64,000 nucleotides of DNA from Phaeosaccion multiseriatum (lineage: Eukaryota; Ochrophyta, other classes): NCBI GenBank assembly GCA_965112735.1, contig OZ218952.1, positions 682,001 through 746,000 of the forward strand. The letters are read 5' to 3'. Below are positions 42,071-52,133 of this stretch, in pieces. Each line of letters starts with the position of its first letter. Positions within the stretch are counted from its first letter, which is position 1. Under the pieces are notes generated by a model that was not told the DNA's origin, made no database searches, and saw only the letters and a program-made list of their open reading frames with translations. Position numbers and translations under genes: made by a program.

Positions 42071-44736
42071 TCAGTCCTTACGACACTCCAATAAGCGAAA
42101 GAGGCCCCCAGCGCCTTTCTCCTGGCGTGTGACTTTGAGCCCTGCTTCCCTCACCAAGGCGGGCACGTCCTGGTTCCAGAAGCAGCCTTTCCCGCCCGCT
42201 GAAGAGAAGAGGGAGGGAGTAGAGTAGGGCAGGGTAGGGGCAGCCAGAGGGGAGGAGTGGGGGGAGAGGAAGAGGGCGAGAGGGAGAGAGGGGGAGGGAG
42301 ACGGAGAGGGAGAGAGGTAAGGAAGGAGAGGGGCAGAAAGAAAGACCACAAGAAGAAAGATGAAATTGTGGAAAGGCCCCCACACCAATGGAGCCGTAAG
42401 CACACCACAAGAAGCTTCGATATCGAGTCCATTTATGATGTTCGATATTGAAAAAGGCCACATGAACATAAATAAACGGAAACCCACATATGCACCCACC
42501 CCACCTTTGGCAATGGTGGAGGCGGTTACGTCCTGATAGGCCGCAACGGCGGGGTTGTCGCTGCGGCAGTTCTCCAGAAGAAGTACACGTCCGCCACGCC
42601 GAGTGACACGCGCCATCTCCCTGGGAGAGGGAGGGGAGTGACAAGGAAGGGGAGGGGCAACAGGGGGGCATGAGGAGAGAGGGCAGAGAAGGGAGAGGGG
42701 AGAGGGGAGAGGGGAGAGAAGGGATGGCTTGAGGGCAGAGGTATGGCGGGGCATACGCCATGTGTGTGTGCGTGTGTGCGTGCGCACGCGTGTGTGTGTA
42801 CCCTAGTCCCTCCTCCCATACCATGCCTACCCACCGAAATGACTGAATCATACAACGCCGCCCACTTCTCCCCCGCTCCTTTACATACGTAATTCTTAGG
42901 CTGATTCCTACAAGTCAATGAAGCCCCCGCCCCCCTCCTTCACCTAAGAGCCTGAGTGGGGTTGGTGAACACACACAGAGAGAAGGTGTCGACAACGCTG
43001 TCGAACGTCCCGTCTTCGAAGTCAAGCTTCTCCACGTCCATTTGCTGTAACGTGACCTTGTCGCTGCCAGGCCATTCATGAATGGTAAGGCGACAAGAGG
43101 CAGAGAGAGGCGGAGAGGGAGGGAAGAGGGGGGTGAGGGAGGGAGGGAGGGAGGGAGGGAGGAATGAGCGCATGAGGGCTGGGGAGAGGAAAGAGGGAAA
43201 CTCCTCTCCCCCCCTCCCTCTCTCCCTCCCTCCCTCTCTCCGTCCCCTCCCTCTGGCTCCCAACCCGACAAATAACTCACCCTAGACCCAGCTGGCCTGC
43301 CTTGGTCCTTGCCTCGTCGAGCATGCCCTTACTGAGATCGATGGCGTCGAGAGAGGCCACTGCCTGTGCTCCCTCTCCGAAGGAGTACTTGGGGAGGTTC
43401 AGGCCTGTGCCCACGGCCACCTCCAGCACTCTTTTGATTGATGGATGGATGGATTCATTGAAGCGCCATTATGGCAGCAAGTCAGTCAAGAAGGTGGAGT
43501 GCAGGGGAAAGAGTTGGGGGGAAGGAGCGTTATTGGAGTTTCAGTTGAATACACCTAGAGAGAAGGGGAAAAACAACCACATACATCTTTCGATCTTTCG
43601 AGACACCTCCTCCCTCCTCACCTGCCCCTGGCGCTACTTAGCAGCTCCGTCCTGAGCTGCTCTATACCCAACTTGTCCGCCAACGCGCCTCCATCAAGAC
43701 TATCGTAGTCCTTGGCGAAACCGTCGTAGGAGTCCTGTGTGAAGGCTTTGCTGCCAAACCCGGCCGGGGCCGGGGCCAGAGCCGGGGCCGAGGAGGAGGA
43801 GGAGGGGCTCTCGGCTGCGATGCTGGGGAGCGGTCCCCCTGAGCTGAGTGTGAGGAGGGGCAAAGCGGCCACCACTCCTCCCACGGACACGGTGAGCATC
43901 CTGCTGAGAGTCTCTCTCCTGCCCAGGGCGGGGCCTCTGATACCAGCACCCCGCCCTCTGCTGCTACTTCTACCACTTCTTCTATTCGTTCTATTGATGA
44001 TGTGACTGGCGCGGCTTCCACTACCACCACCACTGCTGCTGCGCACGCGCTCTGCTGCCGAGCCCTGTCCCTCCTCCTCCTCCTCCCCCTCCTCTTCCTC
44101 CTCCTCCCCCAAAAGCTGCCCTCTGTCCCGCCTGGATCCGAAGACCAAAAGATTCACGCCTACTGTTAAGTCCGAGTGCCCCGCCGCCTGCCGCCCCTGC
44201 TCCTCGTTTAGTCTACTGCCATCTACTACGACAACGGCCTCTGCGAGCGCCACACTGCGCTGCTCGTCCACACCGTGGATGTGCCACCTCACGGCCCGCT
44301 TGCCAGCAGCGCTGCATGCCTGGTCCACATAGTTCACGTAGTAGCTCCCCTTGCCTTCTACACCGTCACTCTCTCCTTGCGGCTGTCGGTGGAGCAATGG
44401 TATTTCAATCGTCATGAGGGAGAGGGGGGGAGGTTGCAAAGAGGGCATCGGGGCCGCCCCTGCTGCGGATGATGCTGGCGCAACTCCATCCTCCTCCCCG
44501 TGAGGATGAGCTGCGGACAGCCGAGTCACCCTGCAGTCTCCCTTGCAACCTTTGCGCCTCCTCCTCCCCCCTGTCCTGCAGCTGTGAAGTACGAAATGAT
44601 CTTTAGCCGGAGTGGAGCCCAGTCCTTGCTGCAATCGCTGGTGCTGGTGCTGAAGAGCAAGCGTCCAGGCGGAGCAGGTTGGTACCAGCACAAGAGCCAC
44701 CACCGCTGCCCCCGCTATAGGTCGCATCGATATCAT
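42071..44736 (-). CDS. Plastid/thylakoid-type class I methyltransferase (UbiE/COQ5-like fold)
   Basis: Five exons: 44736-43622, 43430-43281, 43063-42944, 42620-42505, 42198-42071; frame kept at all joins, 542 residues from the chosen ATG (others upstream at 44781 and 44874). The C-terminal half is a SAM-dependent methyltransferase: [20 protein letters not shown] (motif I, about residue 373), [79 protein letters not shown] and finally [20 protein letters not shown]. Motif order and the late WNQD segment match algal and plant UbiE-like methyltransferases of unknown substrate. The N terminus has a signal [20 protein letters not shown] with a plastid-type junction (SAWTL), a long low-complexity transit region, then a second hydrophobic stretch after twin arginines ([20 protein letters not shown] ... 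SIAAE), which looks like a Tat-type thylakoid signal or an anchor. Its last codons lie in a repeated segment. Confidence 0.83.
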
Positions 44737-45461
44737 ATCCCAAATGAAAGTGAAGTACAGGTAGAAAAGCAGAGTACGCATTTGCCAGCTGTGAGCAGCC
44801 TCACCTCGGCCGTCCCGAGGGGCCAAATTCCCCCTCCTTTCCTTTTTCATTTCCTTTTCCCTTTCCCTCTTCACCTCCCCCCCAAGTGTTAAAGGACCGT
44901 CCTAAAGGACCGCGCCTTCTCCGCCCTCGATATTTTCCTCTTTCAGCTCCTCTTCTTGTCCTGCTCTGCGACTGCTGCTGAGGTTGACGCCCTTGGCTGT
45001 ATGTGGCGCTAATTCATCCTCAACCCAAAGAGGCCTGAAGAGGTGAGAATGGGGTGCTTATGCGCCTTCCTTTTTCTCCTGCCCTTTCTGCTACCGCTGT
45101 GGCTACCACGATTGTGGGTAATCCCACGCGCATTCCGTATTGTCCTTGTATACGTACAGATAGGAAACCATAGAGTTGAGGCCTTGTCGTTAACATTTTC
45201 CCTTCTGGTGTATTATGCAGGTATCCAACGCTCCCCCCCCCCCCTCTCCTCCTCCCTGCGTCCGCGTCCCTCTCCTCCTCCTGGCCAGTCCTCGCAGAAC
45301 AGGCATCGACTGGCAGCACCTCGGCTCCGGCTTGGCTCCCTTGGTGCTGGGCTCCCTTGGTGGGCCTGGACCCGTCACTGGCCACCACTTTGCGTTGGGC
45401 GTGCGTGTCTCGTCGTTGCTGTGGTGCAAGAGGCACCACAGCAGGCTGACGCTCACCCACC
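44737..45461. other. Divergent intergenic region
   Basis: 725 bp between the methyltransferase start (-) and the Cys/His-repeat protein start (+). The frames here are GC-rich chance frames; a poly-C run lies at about 45233-45244. It could hold a 5' UTR exon of either gene but none is demonstrable. Confidence 0.4.
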
Positions 45462-48144
45462 ATGCCCAATCGACGATGTTCCCACCCGGACTGTACCAAG
45501 TGGGCAAGGGGCGGAGGCAAGTGCATGCGACACAGCGACACCAAGGTCGTGGCCAAGCGATGCGAAGTGCCCGGCTGCTCCAAGCAAGTGCAGCAAGGGG
45601 GGCGCTGCAAGAGGCACGGCGCGGCGGTGTGTATCTGCTTCTTTCGGGGGTGCAAGAGACAGGTACGACACGTCGTGTGTGTTTTTAAGAGTAGACAGGA
45701 GAGAGGGGGATTGATTTATTCCTCCCACACCCACCCACTGAAACACCAACGTGCACGTCATGAACCAAACACAAAAACCAAACAGGTGCAGAAAGGAGGC
45801 ATGTGCAAGAGGCATGGCGCGCAGGCCAACGCGGTGACAATGGCGGTCCATGGAGACAAGCTTGTCTGCAGCGTCCAAGGCTGTGACAATCGAGTTCTCG
45901 ACAGCACTCAGGGCAAGTGCCACCAGCACGGCGCAATCTTTCGGCGGTGCTCCGTACAGGGGTGCCGGAAGATGGCAGCGGAGGGGGGCGCGTGTGTTCT
46001 GCACGGAGAAGGGGAGCTTGCTGCAGCGGGCATCTTGGCGGCCACGGCAAGAGAGGAGGCAGCGGCAAGCGCGCGGGAGGTGGCTACGGCGGCGGCGGCA
46101 GGCGCAGCACCAGCAGTAGTGGCAGCAGCAGGAGTAGCAGCAACGGCACCGCGACCCCCACCAACCCCATCACCAGAAGCACAGGCACAAGCACAAGCAC
46201 AGACGCAGCCGCCGGTGTCGCGTCTCGCTTCCAGCCATGAGAAGGGCAGCAGCAGCGGCATGCCGCCCAGAGCCAGTGCACCCGGCACCTCCTCTTCCTC
46301 CTCCTCCTCCTCCTCCTCCTCCTCCTCCTCCTCCTCCTCCTCCACCCCCTCGCAGCTGGAGACGAACGGGTATCTCGGCGACAGCGAGTCGAGGGCGCCA
46401 TACATTGATTTGCTCTGTGCGGCCTCCGAGGCCGAAGGTTCATCCCCCAGTAAGGCTGCTGCTGCGGCCACTGCTGATGCTGCCACCGCCGCTGCAGGGT
46501 CCTCTGCTGGCCGTGATGGGTCTCCAAGGCCAGGAGCTCTCCCTCCCCTTCGGCCTGTTTCTTTTTTCAATGGCAGTGGCAACGGCGGTGGCAACAGTGG
46601 TGATGGTAGCAGCAGCAGCGGCGGCGGCGGCGACGGTGAAGGTGGTGGTGGTGGTGGTGATGGTCCGGGACGGGCAGCAGCAGGCAGGGGTGTGTACCAA
46701 AGTGCGTACGTCGGTAGTTCTCCTACTTCCTACGTCGGTGGTGGTCCTCCTGCCTATTCCCCCCCCGGGGGGCATGGTGGTGGGCATGGCTGGGGGGCGA
46801 ATGGCCCCTCCTCCCACATCTCCTCCATGGGTAGGGGGGGAGGCCCCCGTAACGAAAGAGGAGGAGGAGGAGGAGGAGGAGGAGGAGGAGGAGGAGGAGG
46901 AGGGGGGGGGGAGCGGCTGGGGTCCAGTCGGAGTGGGGTACGCACCGACCCCGGCGGGGTTGGCAGCGGCGGAGGAGGCAGCAGCAGCGGCTGCTGGTAC
47001 TGCTGCTATTGTCGCTGGCGCGAGCGGGTACCCCTCCATCGACGAAAAGGCGTACAGGAGCCGTATCGTTGAGGAGATGCGAGTAGCGGACATGCTTCAG
47101 GACATGAGGGATGCCCAACGAGAGGCGGCTGCTTCTGGGCGGATGATGCGGGACCCTCTCGGCGGCGGCGGCGGCGTGTACATGAGCACCTTGAACACCA
47201 ACTCCACCACCGGCATGAACCACCCCAACAGCAACAGCAGCACGACCCTTCCTGTCGGCCATCGCCCTTTTCACTCCTCGCCCCCACCACAACTCGCACC
47301 ACCCTCCGCTACCAACCACTTCCTCCCTTCTGGGGGTGGGGGCGGCGACCCTTTGTACGCGGGGGGGGGGGATAATAAGCGGTTACGGGGGCTGGATGGG
47401 GGTCCAAGGCAAGCGCCAGAGTTTTCAGCAGAGTTTTGGATGGCAACGACCACCACGCCATCGTATCCACCGCAGCGACAGTCGCAGCAGCCTCCGCCCA
47501 GGGAATTGATGGGGTGGAGAATAGAAGGACCCTCTCCAAACACTTTCGCGGATGGAGGGGGATGGGGAGGAGGAGGAGGAGGTAGTGGTGGAGGGGGAGG
47601 AGGAGGAGGAGGTGGTGGTGGTGGTGGAGGAGGAGGTGGTGGTGGTGGTGGAGGCGGAGGAGGAGGAGGAGGGGCAGGATGGGAAGGGGGATGGGAAGGA
47701 GGAGGAGGAGGAGGAGGAGGAGGAGGAGTAGGAGGAGGAGGAGGAGGGGAAGGAGGTGGTGGAGGAGGATGGGACGGAGGATGGGAAGGAGGATGGGAAG
47801 GAGGAGGAGGAGGAGGAGGAGGAGGAGGAGGAGGAGGAGGAGGAGGAGGAGGAGGACAAGGAGCAGGACAAGGAGCAGGAGAAGAAGAAGGAGGGCGGCG
47901 AAGGGGAGGAGGAGGAGGCGGATGGGAAGGAGTAGGATGGGGAGAGATGGGAGAGGATGGAGAAAGAGGAGGAGACGGAGGAGGAGGAGGAGGACGGGGT
48001 GCGATAGGCGCCGCCTCCACTGACTTACGACAGACACACACCGCCGTGTTCCCCCAAGATTTTGGTACCGAGGGGACGGGGCCGCACTTCACCTCGGACG
48101 AGGCCGTGCAGGGGGAGGGCGGGGGGCCGTGCTGCCTCATGTAG
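45462..48144 (+). CDS. Five-repeat C4x-C9x-C2x-H zinc-type protein with Gly-rich tail (frame break in assembly)
   Basis: Exon 1 is 45462-45662 and exon 2 begins at 45786. Five repeats of C-x4-C-x9(or more)-C-x2-H are seen: CSHPDCTKWARGGGKCMRH, CEVPGCSKQVQQGGRCKRH, CFFRGCKRQVQKGGMCKRH, CSVQGCDNRVLDSTQGKCHQ(H) and CSVQGCRKMAAEGGACVLH. The third is restored with exact spacing only when the 123-bp intron is removed, although that intron is itself stop-free and divisible by three. Such repeats occur in stramenopile and plant proteins often annotated WRKY19-like. After Ala/Ser/Gly-rich sequence the frame moves by one base at a GGA repeat ending in ten Gs (46902-46911); beyond it the peptide YPSIDEKAYRSRIVEEMRVA looks real and the frame runs through a huge Gly tract (47560-47990) to FTSDEAVQGEGGGPCCLM-stop. 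A one-base indel at the G run is the simplest reading. CCLM is a CaaX-type end. Confidence 0.65.
46861..46911. repeat. GGA repeat and G10 homopolymer at frame break
   Basis: About 14 GGA units end in ten consecutive Gs, the point where coding moves from one frame to the next in the zinc-repeat gene. Confidence 0.8.
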
Positions 48145-48206
48145 ACACATATGTTACGTTACGTTACGTTAGGTTAGGTTAGGTTAGGTTATGTTATGTG
48201 CATATT

Positions 48207-48303
48207 CATTGAGGCGAATGAAGTACAACATTCATTCAGGCGAATGAAGTACAAATTCATTCAGGCGAATGAAGTACAACATTCATTCAGGCGAATGAAG
48301 TAG
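48207..48303. repeat. Four tandem copies of a ~31-bp ATTCAGGCGAATGAAGTACA unit
   Basis: Each copy contains ATTCATTCAGGCGAATGAAG (first copy ATTCATTGAGGC...) with small length differences; the unit itself has dyad character (CATTC...GAATG). Confidence 0.85.
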
Positions 48304-48318
48304 GCTTACAATCTATCA

Positions 48319-48342
48319 CGTGCACAGCTCGAGCTGTGCACG
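48319..48342. repeat. Perfect 24-bp palindrome
   Basis: CGTGCACAGCTC is followed directly by its exact reverse complement, so the RNA could fold into a loop-poor hairpin; a T-rich stretch follows about 45 bases on. It lies downstream of the zinc-repeat gene. Confidence 0.9.
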
Positions 48343-49247
48343 ACAGCTCCAAGAATAAAAAGGTCAAGGTCAAGAATAGAAAACAGTTTTTTTTCATCAC
48401 CCCCTCTCTTTGCTGTTCCAACTACTTTCAGGACCGTGTTAGGGAATAATTTTTTTTTTTTTTTTTTTTTTCCCTAACCCAACAACTAGGGAAGGAGGGA
48501 TCGATTCATTATTTTTTTTCTGAACTGAACTCAACTGTTATGCCCACCCCTCAAAAGCGCACGCACGCACCCACGCACGCACGCACACACACGACGACCC
48601 TCGGCCTATCAACAGAAAAACTCACACAAAAGGCGAGAGTGGTGTCCGCACCACCCCTTTGGGAATCTCACTACCTGGCGAGCCATAAAATCTTGTCCCT
48701 TCTTGGCCCCCTGCTGTATGCTCAGTCACGCCACCCCTCTCAGCCGTTACAGCGGTTACAATGGGCTCCTGAACGCGCCCAAACATGTTGCGCATCCATC
48801 CTTCAGGCCCTTGTTTCGCTCTGCTGGAGCCGGAAGTTTTTTTTGTGCTTTGGGCTGTTGACCAGCAACACCGCTGTCAGTCCTCGCTGGGCAGAGAGCA
48901 GGTAGAGAGGGAGGAGTCCTGTGGGTGTTGTTCCGCCTCCCCTCCCGCAGCAGGTTGCACCCCTCGCTTGCAATTTGCAGACGCGGCCACAGCGGCTGCC
49001 GCTCACTGCCCCCTCTGTTGCCCCTGCTGTGTCTGTCTCTCTCCTCTGACGGGAGACTCGACTCTTTACGTTTGTACTTCATCCGGAGATTCGAAGACAC
49101 ACTGCATATTGCCCTCCACTCCACCTCCAGGAACAGGACCAACCGGAGCTGATGCTGCACGCCATGCTTGGCTTGCATGGTGTGGGAATAGTCATGCCGT
49201 CGTCATGCCATGTATGCTTGGGAGGCTTGACTCTCATGGCCTCATCA

Positions 49248-50578
49248 TTAAAATGCCGAGAAGTGAAAGTCTTTCGTCCGGTGCAAGTGCTTCTCCGCAA
49301 TGACGTACTGCTCCAGTACCACCTTGATGCCGAGGCTACTCGGAGTACTCGGACGAGTGTCATTTTCATTGCAACTGGGACTCGACGCACCCGTAGTGGA
49401 CTTTGCTGCAGCCCCTCCCTTCTGCCACCTCCCTCCTGGCTCCTCTGCACTGGCTGGGCCGCCCTCCTCAACTGTCGACAAGACACCCTCCCGCTGGAAG
49501 GCGTCCCCCCGCACGTGAGCAACGAGGTTGACTCTTGGTGTCACATAGGTGGTACCAGCTTTGGTGCCAGCCTTGGTGTCAGCTTTGGCTGCCTTGCGCC
49601 CCTCGTCGTACTCGAGCAGCTCCAGCTCACCACCTCTCGCGGCCTCGGGAACCTGCGGCGACGGGGAGCAAGACCACAACAGGACACAAAAAAGCGTGAA
49701 CAAGGGGGCAATGGCGCAGCGTTGCTTTGGAAACTTCTCGAGAGTGAGTCTGCCTTTCTTCTCCATTCCAGAAGAAGCCCTCTCTCTCTTCATCTCTCTC
49801 CCCCCCCTCTCTTCCCTCTCTCTCCCACTCACCGTGACATAGAGCACATCAACTTGGTGCGCCACAAAGTGCGGCATACCCGGGTGCTCGGTCAGGTGCA
49901 GATCGACGGAGAACGAGTCCGATAATGAAGCATCAGCCTCAGCCGCAGGTGCCGTCGGGCAAGCCACCACTACACTGACGCTCATTGTGAACGCATTGGC
50001 CTCCTTTAATCGCGCCTATTCATTCAAAAGGATGGGAGTAGTGGGGGGACACAAGACACGCGAGGGCAGCAGAGGTCAATGGAATAGGCCGATGAGATAA
50101 AGGGCCGCTGTGATGATCCTCTCACCTTGTCGAAGAAGGGAAGAAGGGTCTTCAGTTCGTCTTGCTGCCGCATCTGCTGCCCCCCCTCCCGATTGAACTG
50201 GGCCATCAGCTTCCTCTTCCCCTTTACCTCGTCCTCTCCGCTGCATGACGCCAAGTGGGCGAATCTCGAAAGCAAATCTACCTGTATAGCGTTGATGTCT
50301 TCAGCAGACAAGTAGGAGGGCTCCTGCTGAACCAGAGGCTGTAAACGAGGGGTCGTGATGACCTGCTGCCCTCGCTTTCTGTGCAAAAAATTGAAGACGA
50401 AGCGAGAGAGACAGAGACAAAATATGATGCCTTTCACGGCTACAGACTTCTGTTGTCGTGACCGCTGCCGCGCCTGACGCTGCTGCTGCGGTTGTTGCGG
50501 CTGCTGCGGCTGCGGCACTGAAGAGTCTCGTGGGGCAGGTTGTGGTGGCGCCGACCTTCCCTTGCTCTTCTTCCCCAT
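49248..50578 (-). CDS. 2OG-Fe(II) oxygenase-fold protein with altered active site
   Basis: Three exons: 50578-50126, 50003-49833, 49652-49248 (all phase 0), 342 residues. The N terminus is Lys/Gln-rich; QEPSYLSAEDINAIQVDLLS begins the folded part. A 65-base segment around 50380-50450 has an intron-like pyrimidine tract and CACAG but no good in-phase donor, so it is left in. The C-terminal part has the pattern of a 2OG-oxygenase group of cyanobacteria and algae: FFDKEANAFTMSVSVVVACP (restored by splicing), HQVDVLYVTVPEAARGGELE (second splice), PRVNLVAHVRGDAFQREGV and GIKVVLEQYVIAEKHLHRTK. Where active members are expected to have His-x-Asp, a distal His and an Arg, this one has HLT, a Gln (AFQR) and Lys/Ile. 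It may therefore not be a catalyst. Family assignment is from remembered patterns and is moderate. It is divergent from the neighbouring PDZ gene. Confidence 0.6.
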
Positions 50579-50887
50579 GGTCGCCCCCCGGCAGACGCAG
50601 AGGGATCTTTCAATCAGATGAGAGACATACAGTGAAGAAAGGAGGCATAGTGGAGAGAGAGAAGAGAAAGAGGATCGAAAGAGATAGGACGAAGGAGGGA
50701 AAGGAGGGAGAGAGGGGTATAGAGAGGGGAGAGAGAGAGAGAGAATCGTCGTCGGACAAGGGTTTATGGTAATCCACTCGGGGCGTCGCCATTTTGTTTA
50801 GCGCGCGTAAAGCTGCCAATTAACCCTCTCTCCGGTATCGTAGCTCTATATCACTCTCTCTCTTAAGGGTGTGAATAGTGTGGGGTC
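50579..50887. promoter_or_regulatory. Divergent promoter region
   Basis: 309 bp between the 2OG-fold gene (-) and PDZ gene A (+). It contains a purine-rich GAGAGA segment (50655-50745) and an AT-containing stretch close to the PDZ start. No defined motif. Confidence 0.4.
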
Positions 50888-51668
50888 ATGGACTGGCTCA
50901 TGAAACTTCTTCCGAAAAGTGATGCAGCTCCAGTGAGTGCGGAAGAGGGGGGGGGGGAACCGAAGGGGGAGAAGATGAACACGATGAAGAAGAAGGAGAA
51001 GAAGAGGAAGAAGAAGAAGCAGAGGATCAGGCAGCAGGAAGAGGAGAAGGAGGAGGTGGGCAACGAAGACGAGGAGGAGGAGGAGGAGGAGGAGGAGGAG
51101 GAGGAGGAGGAGGCGGAGGAAAAAACGTGTCGAGATCGGGATCCCTCCACGGTGCCAGCAGTGAGCGAAGAAAAGGGTGAGAAAGCGATGAGGGGGGCGA
51201 AGAAGCAGTACAAGACAATGCTTGTTGACAAGTCTGTTGATGAGATTAAGGTCGTGGGGCGCAAGGAAAGGAGACCTGTGGTGGGCGGGAACCATGAGAA
51301 GAAGGAGGAGAGTGAGGGGCGAGAGCCTACCCATTTCTGCCACATTGTTGTTACGCAGCCGCGTGATGCACCAATTGACGAAACGCAAAAGAACAAGTAC
51401 AAGCTTGGACTCCGGGCGAGCAAGGAGCGGATGGACACTGAAAATTCTTGGGTAGTGGAGACTGTGAACCGGGGGAGAGTCGGCGACTTCACTGGCCAGG
51501 TAACTTGGGAGCCTGGTCCTTTGAATTCCTTTTATGCATGCATGTGTATATAGTATGGTCTGTGCATTGCCCTTGGTTCCAATGATGCTGCACAGAGTGA
51601 GAATCTTTGCGCAGTATTCGTTCCTCACACACATTCCCCCGTTGTGTGCAACACAAGCCCTCACCTCT

Positions 51669-51730
<62 letters not shown>

Positions 51731-52092
51731 CTCAATCTATGCCCATCCATCTCACACGTACGTGCAGGTACAGAAAGGTGACCGAATGTGTCAAATCTAC
51801 GGCGTCCACCTTGCAGCTTCTTCCCAAAGCCCTGTCAGGGAGAGAGTGGAAACGGCGACACGGGATCGGGAGAGGGCCGACGAAGCCGCTCGTCAACAAG
51901 GCCAAAAGCCCTCTCCTCATGTATATGTGTTTGAGCGGGGCCCTGACTCCATCAAGCGCATGGCGACCATCAACCATCTCGACACGCGGGCGAGCTTTGT
52001 AACTGTGTGCCTGCCGGGGGCAGAGGCCAAGGCCACCGGCTTCGAGGTGGAGCATCAGCACATGACGGTAAGGAAGGGAGGGAGGGACTGCG

Positions 52093-52133
<41 letters not shown>

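Larger units (their letters stand above)
48145..49247. other. Convergent intergenic region
   Basis: 1.1 kb between two gene ends. It starts with TTACG/TTAGG pentamers (48150-48190), then four copies of a roughly 31-bp repeat and a 24-bp palindrome, then poly-T (about 48450-48471). Longer frames in 48540-49240 on both strands have no recognisable features and are not called. Confidence 0.5.

Noticed and set aside
48785-49303. Plus-strand frame of about 170 codons between gene ends
   Set aside because: Cys/Pro/Ser-rich chance frame overlapping the 3' end of the minus-strand 2OG-fold gene; no homology pattern.
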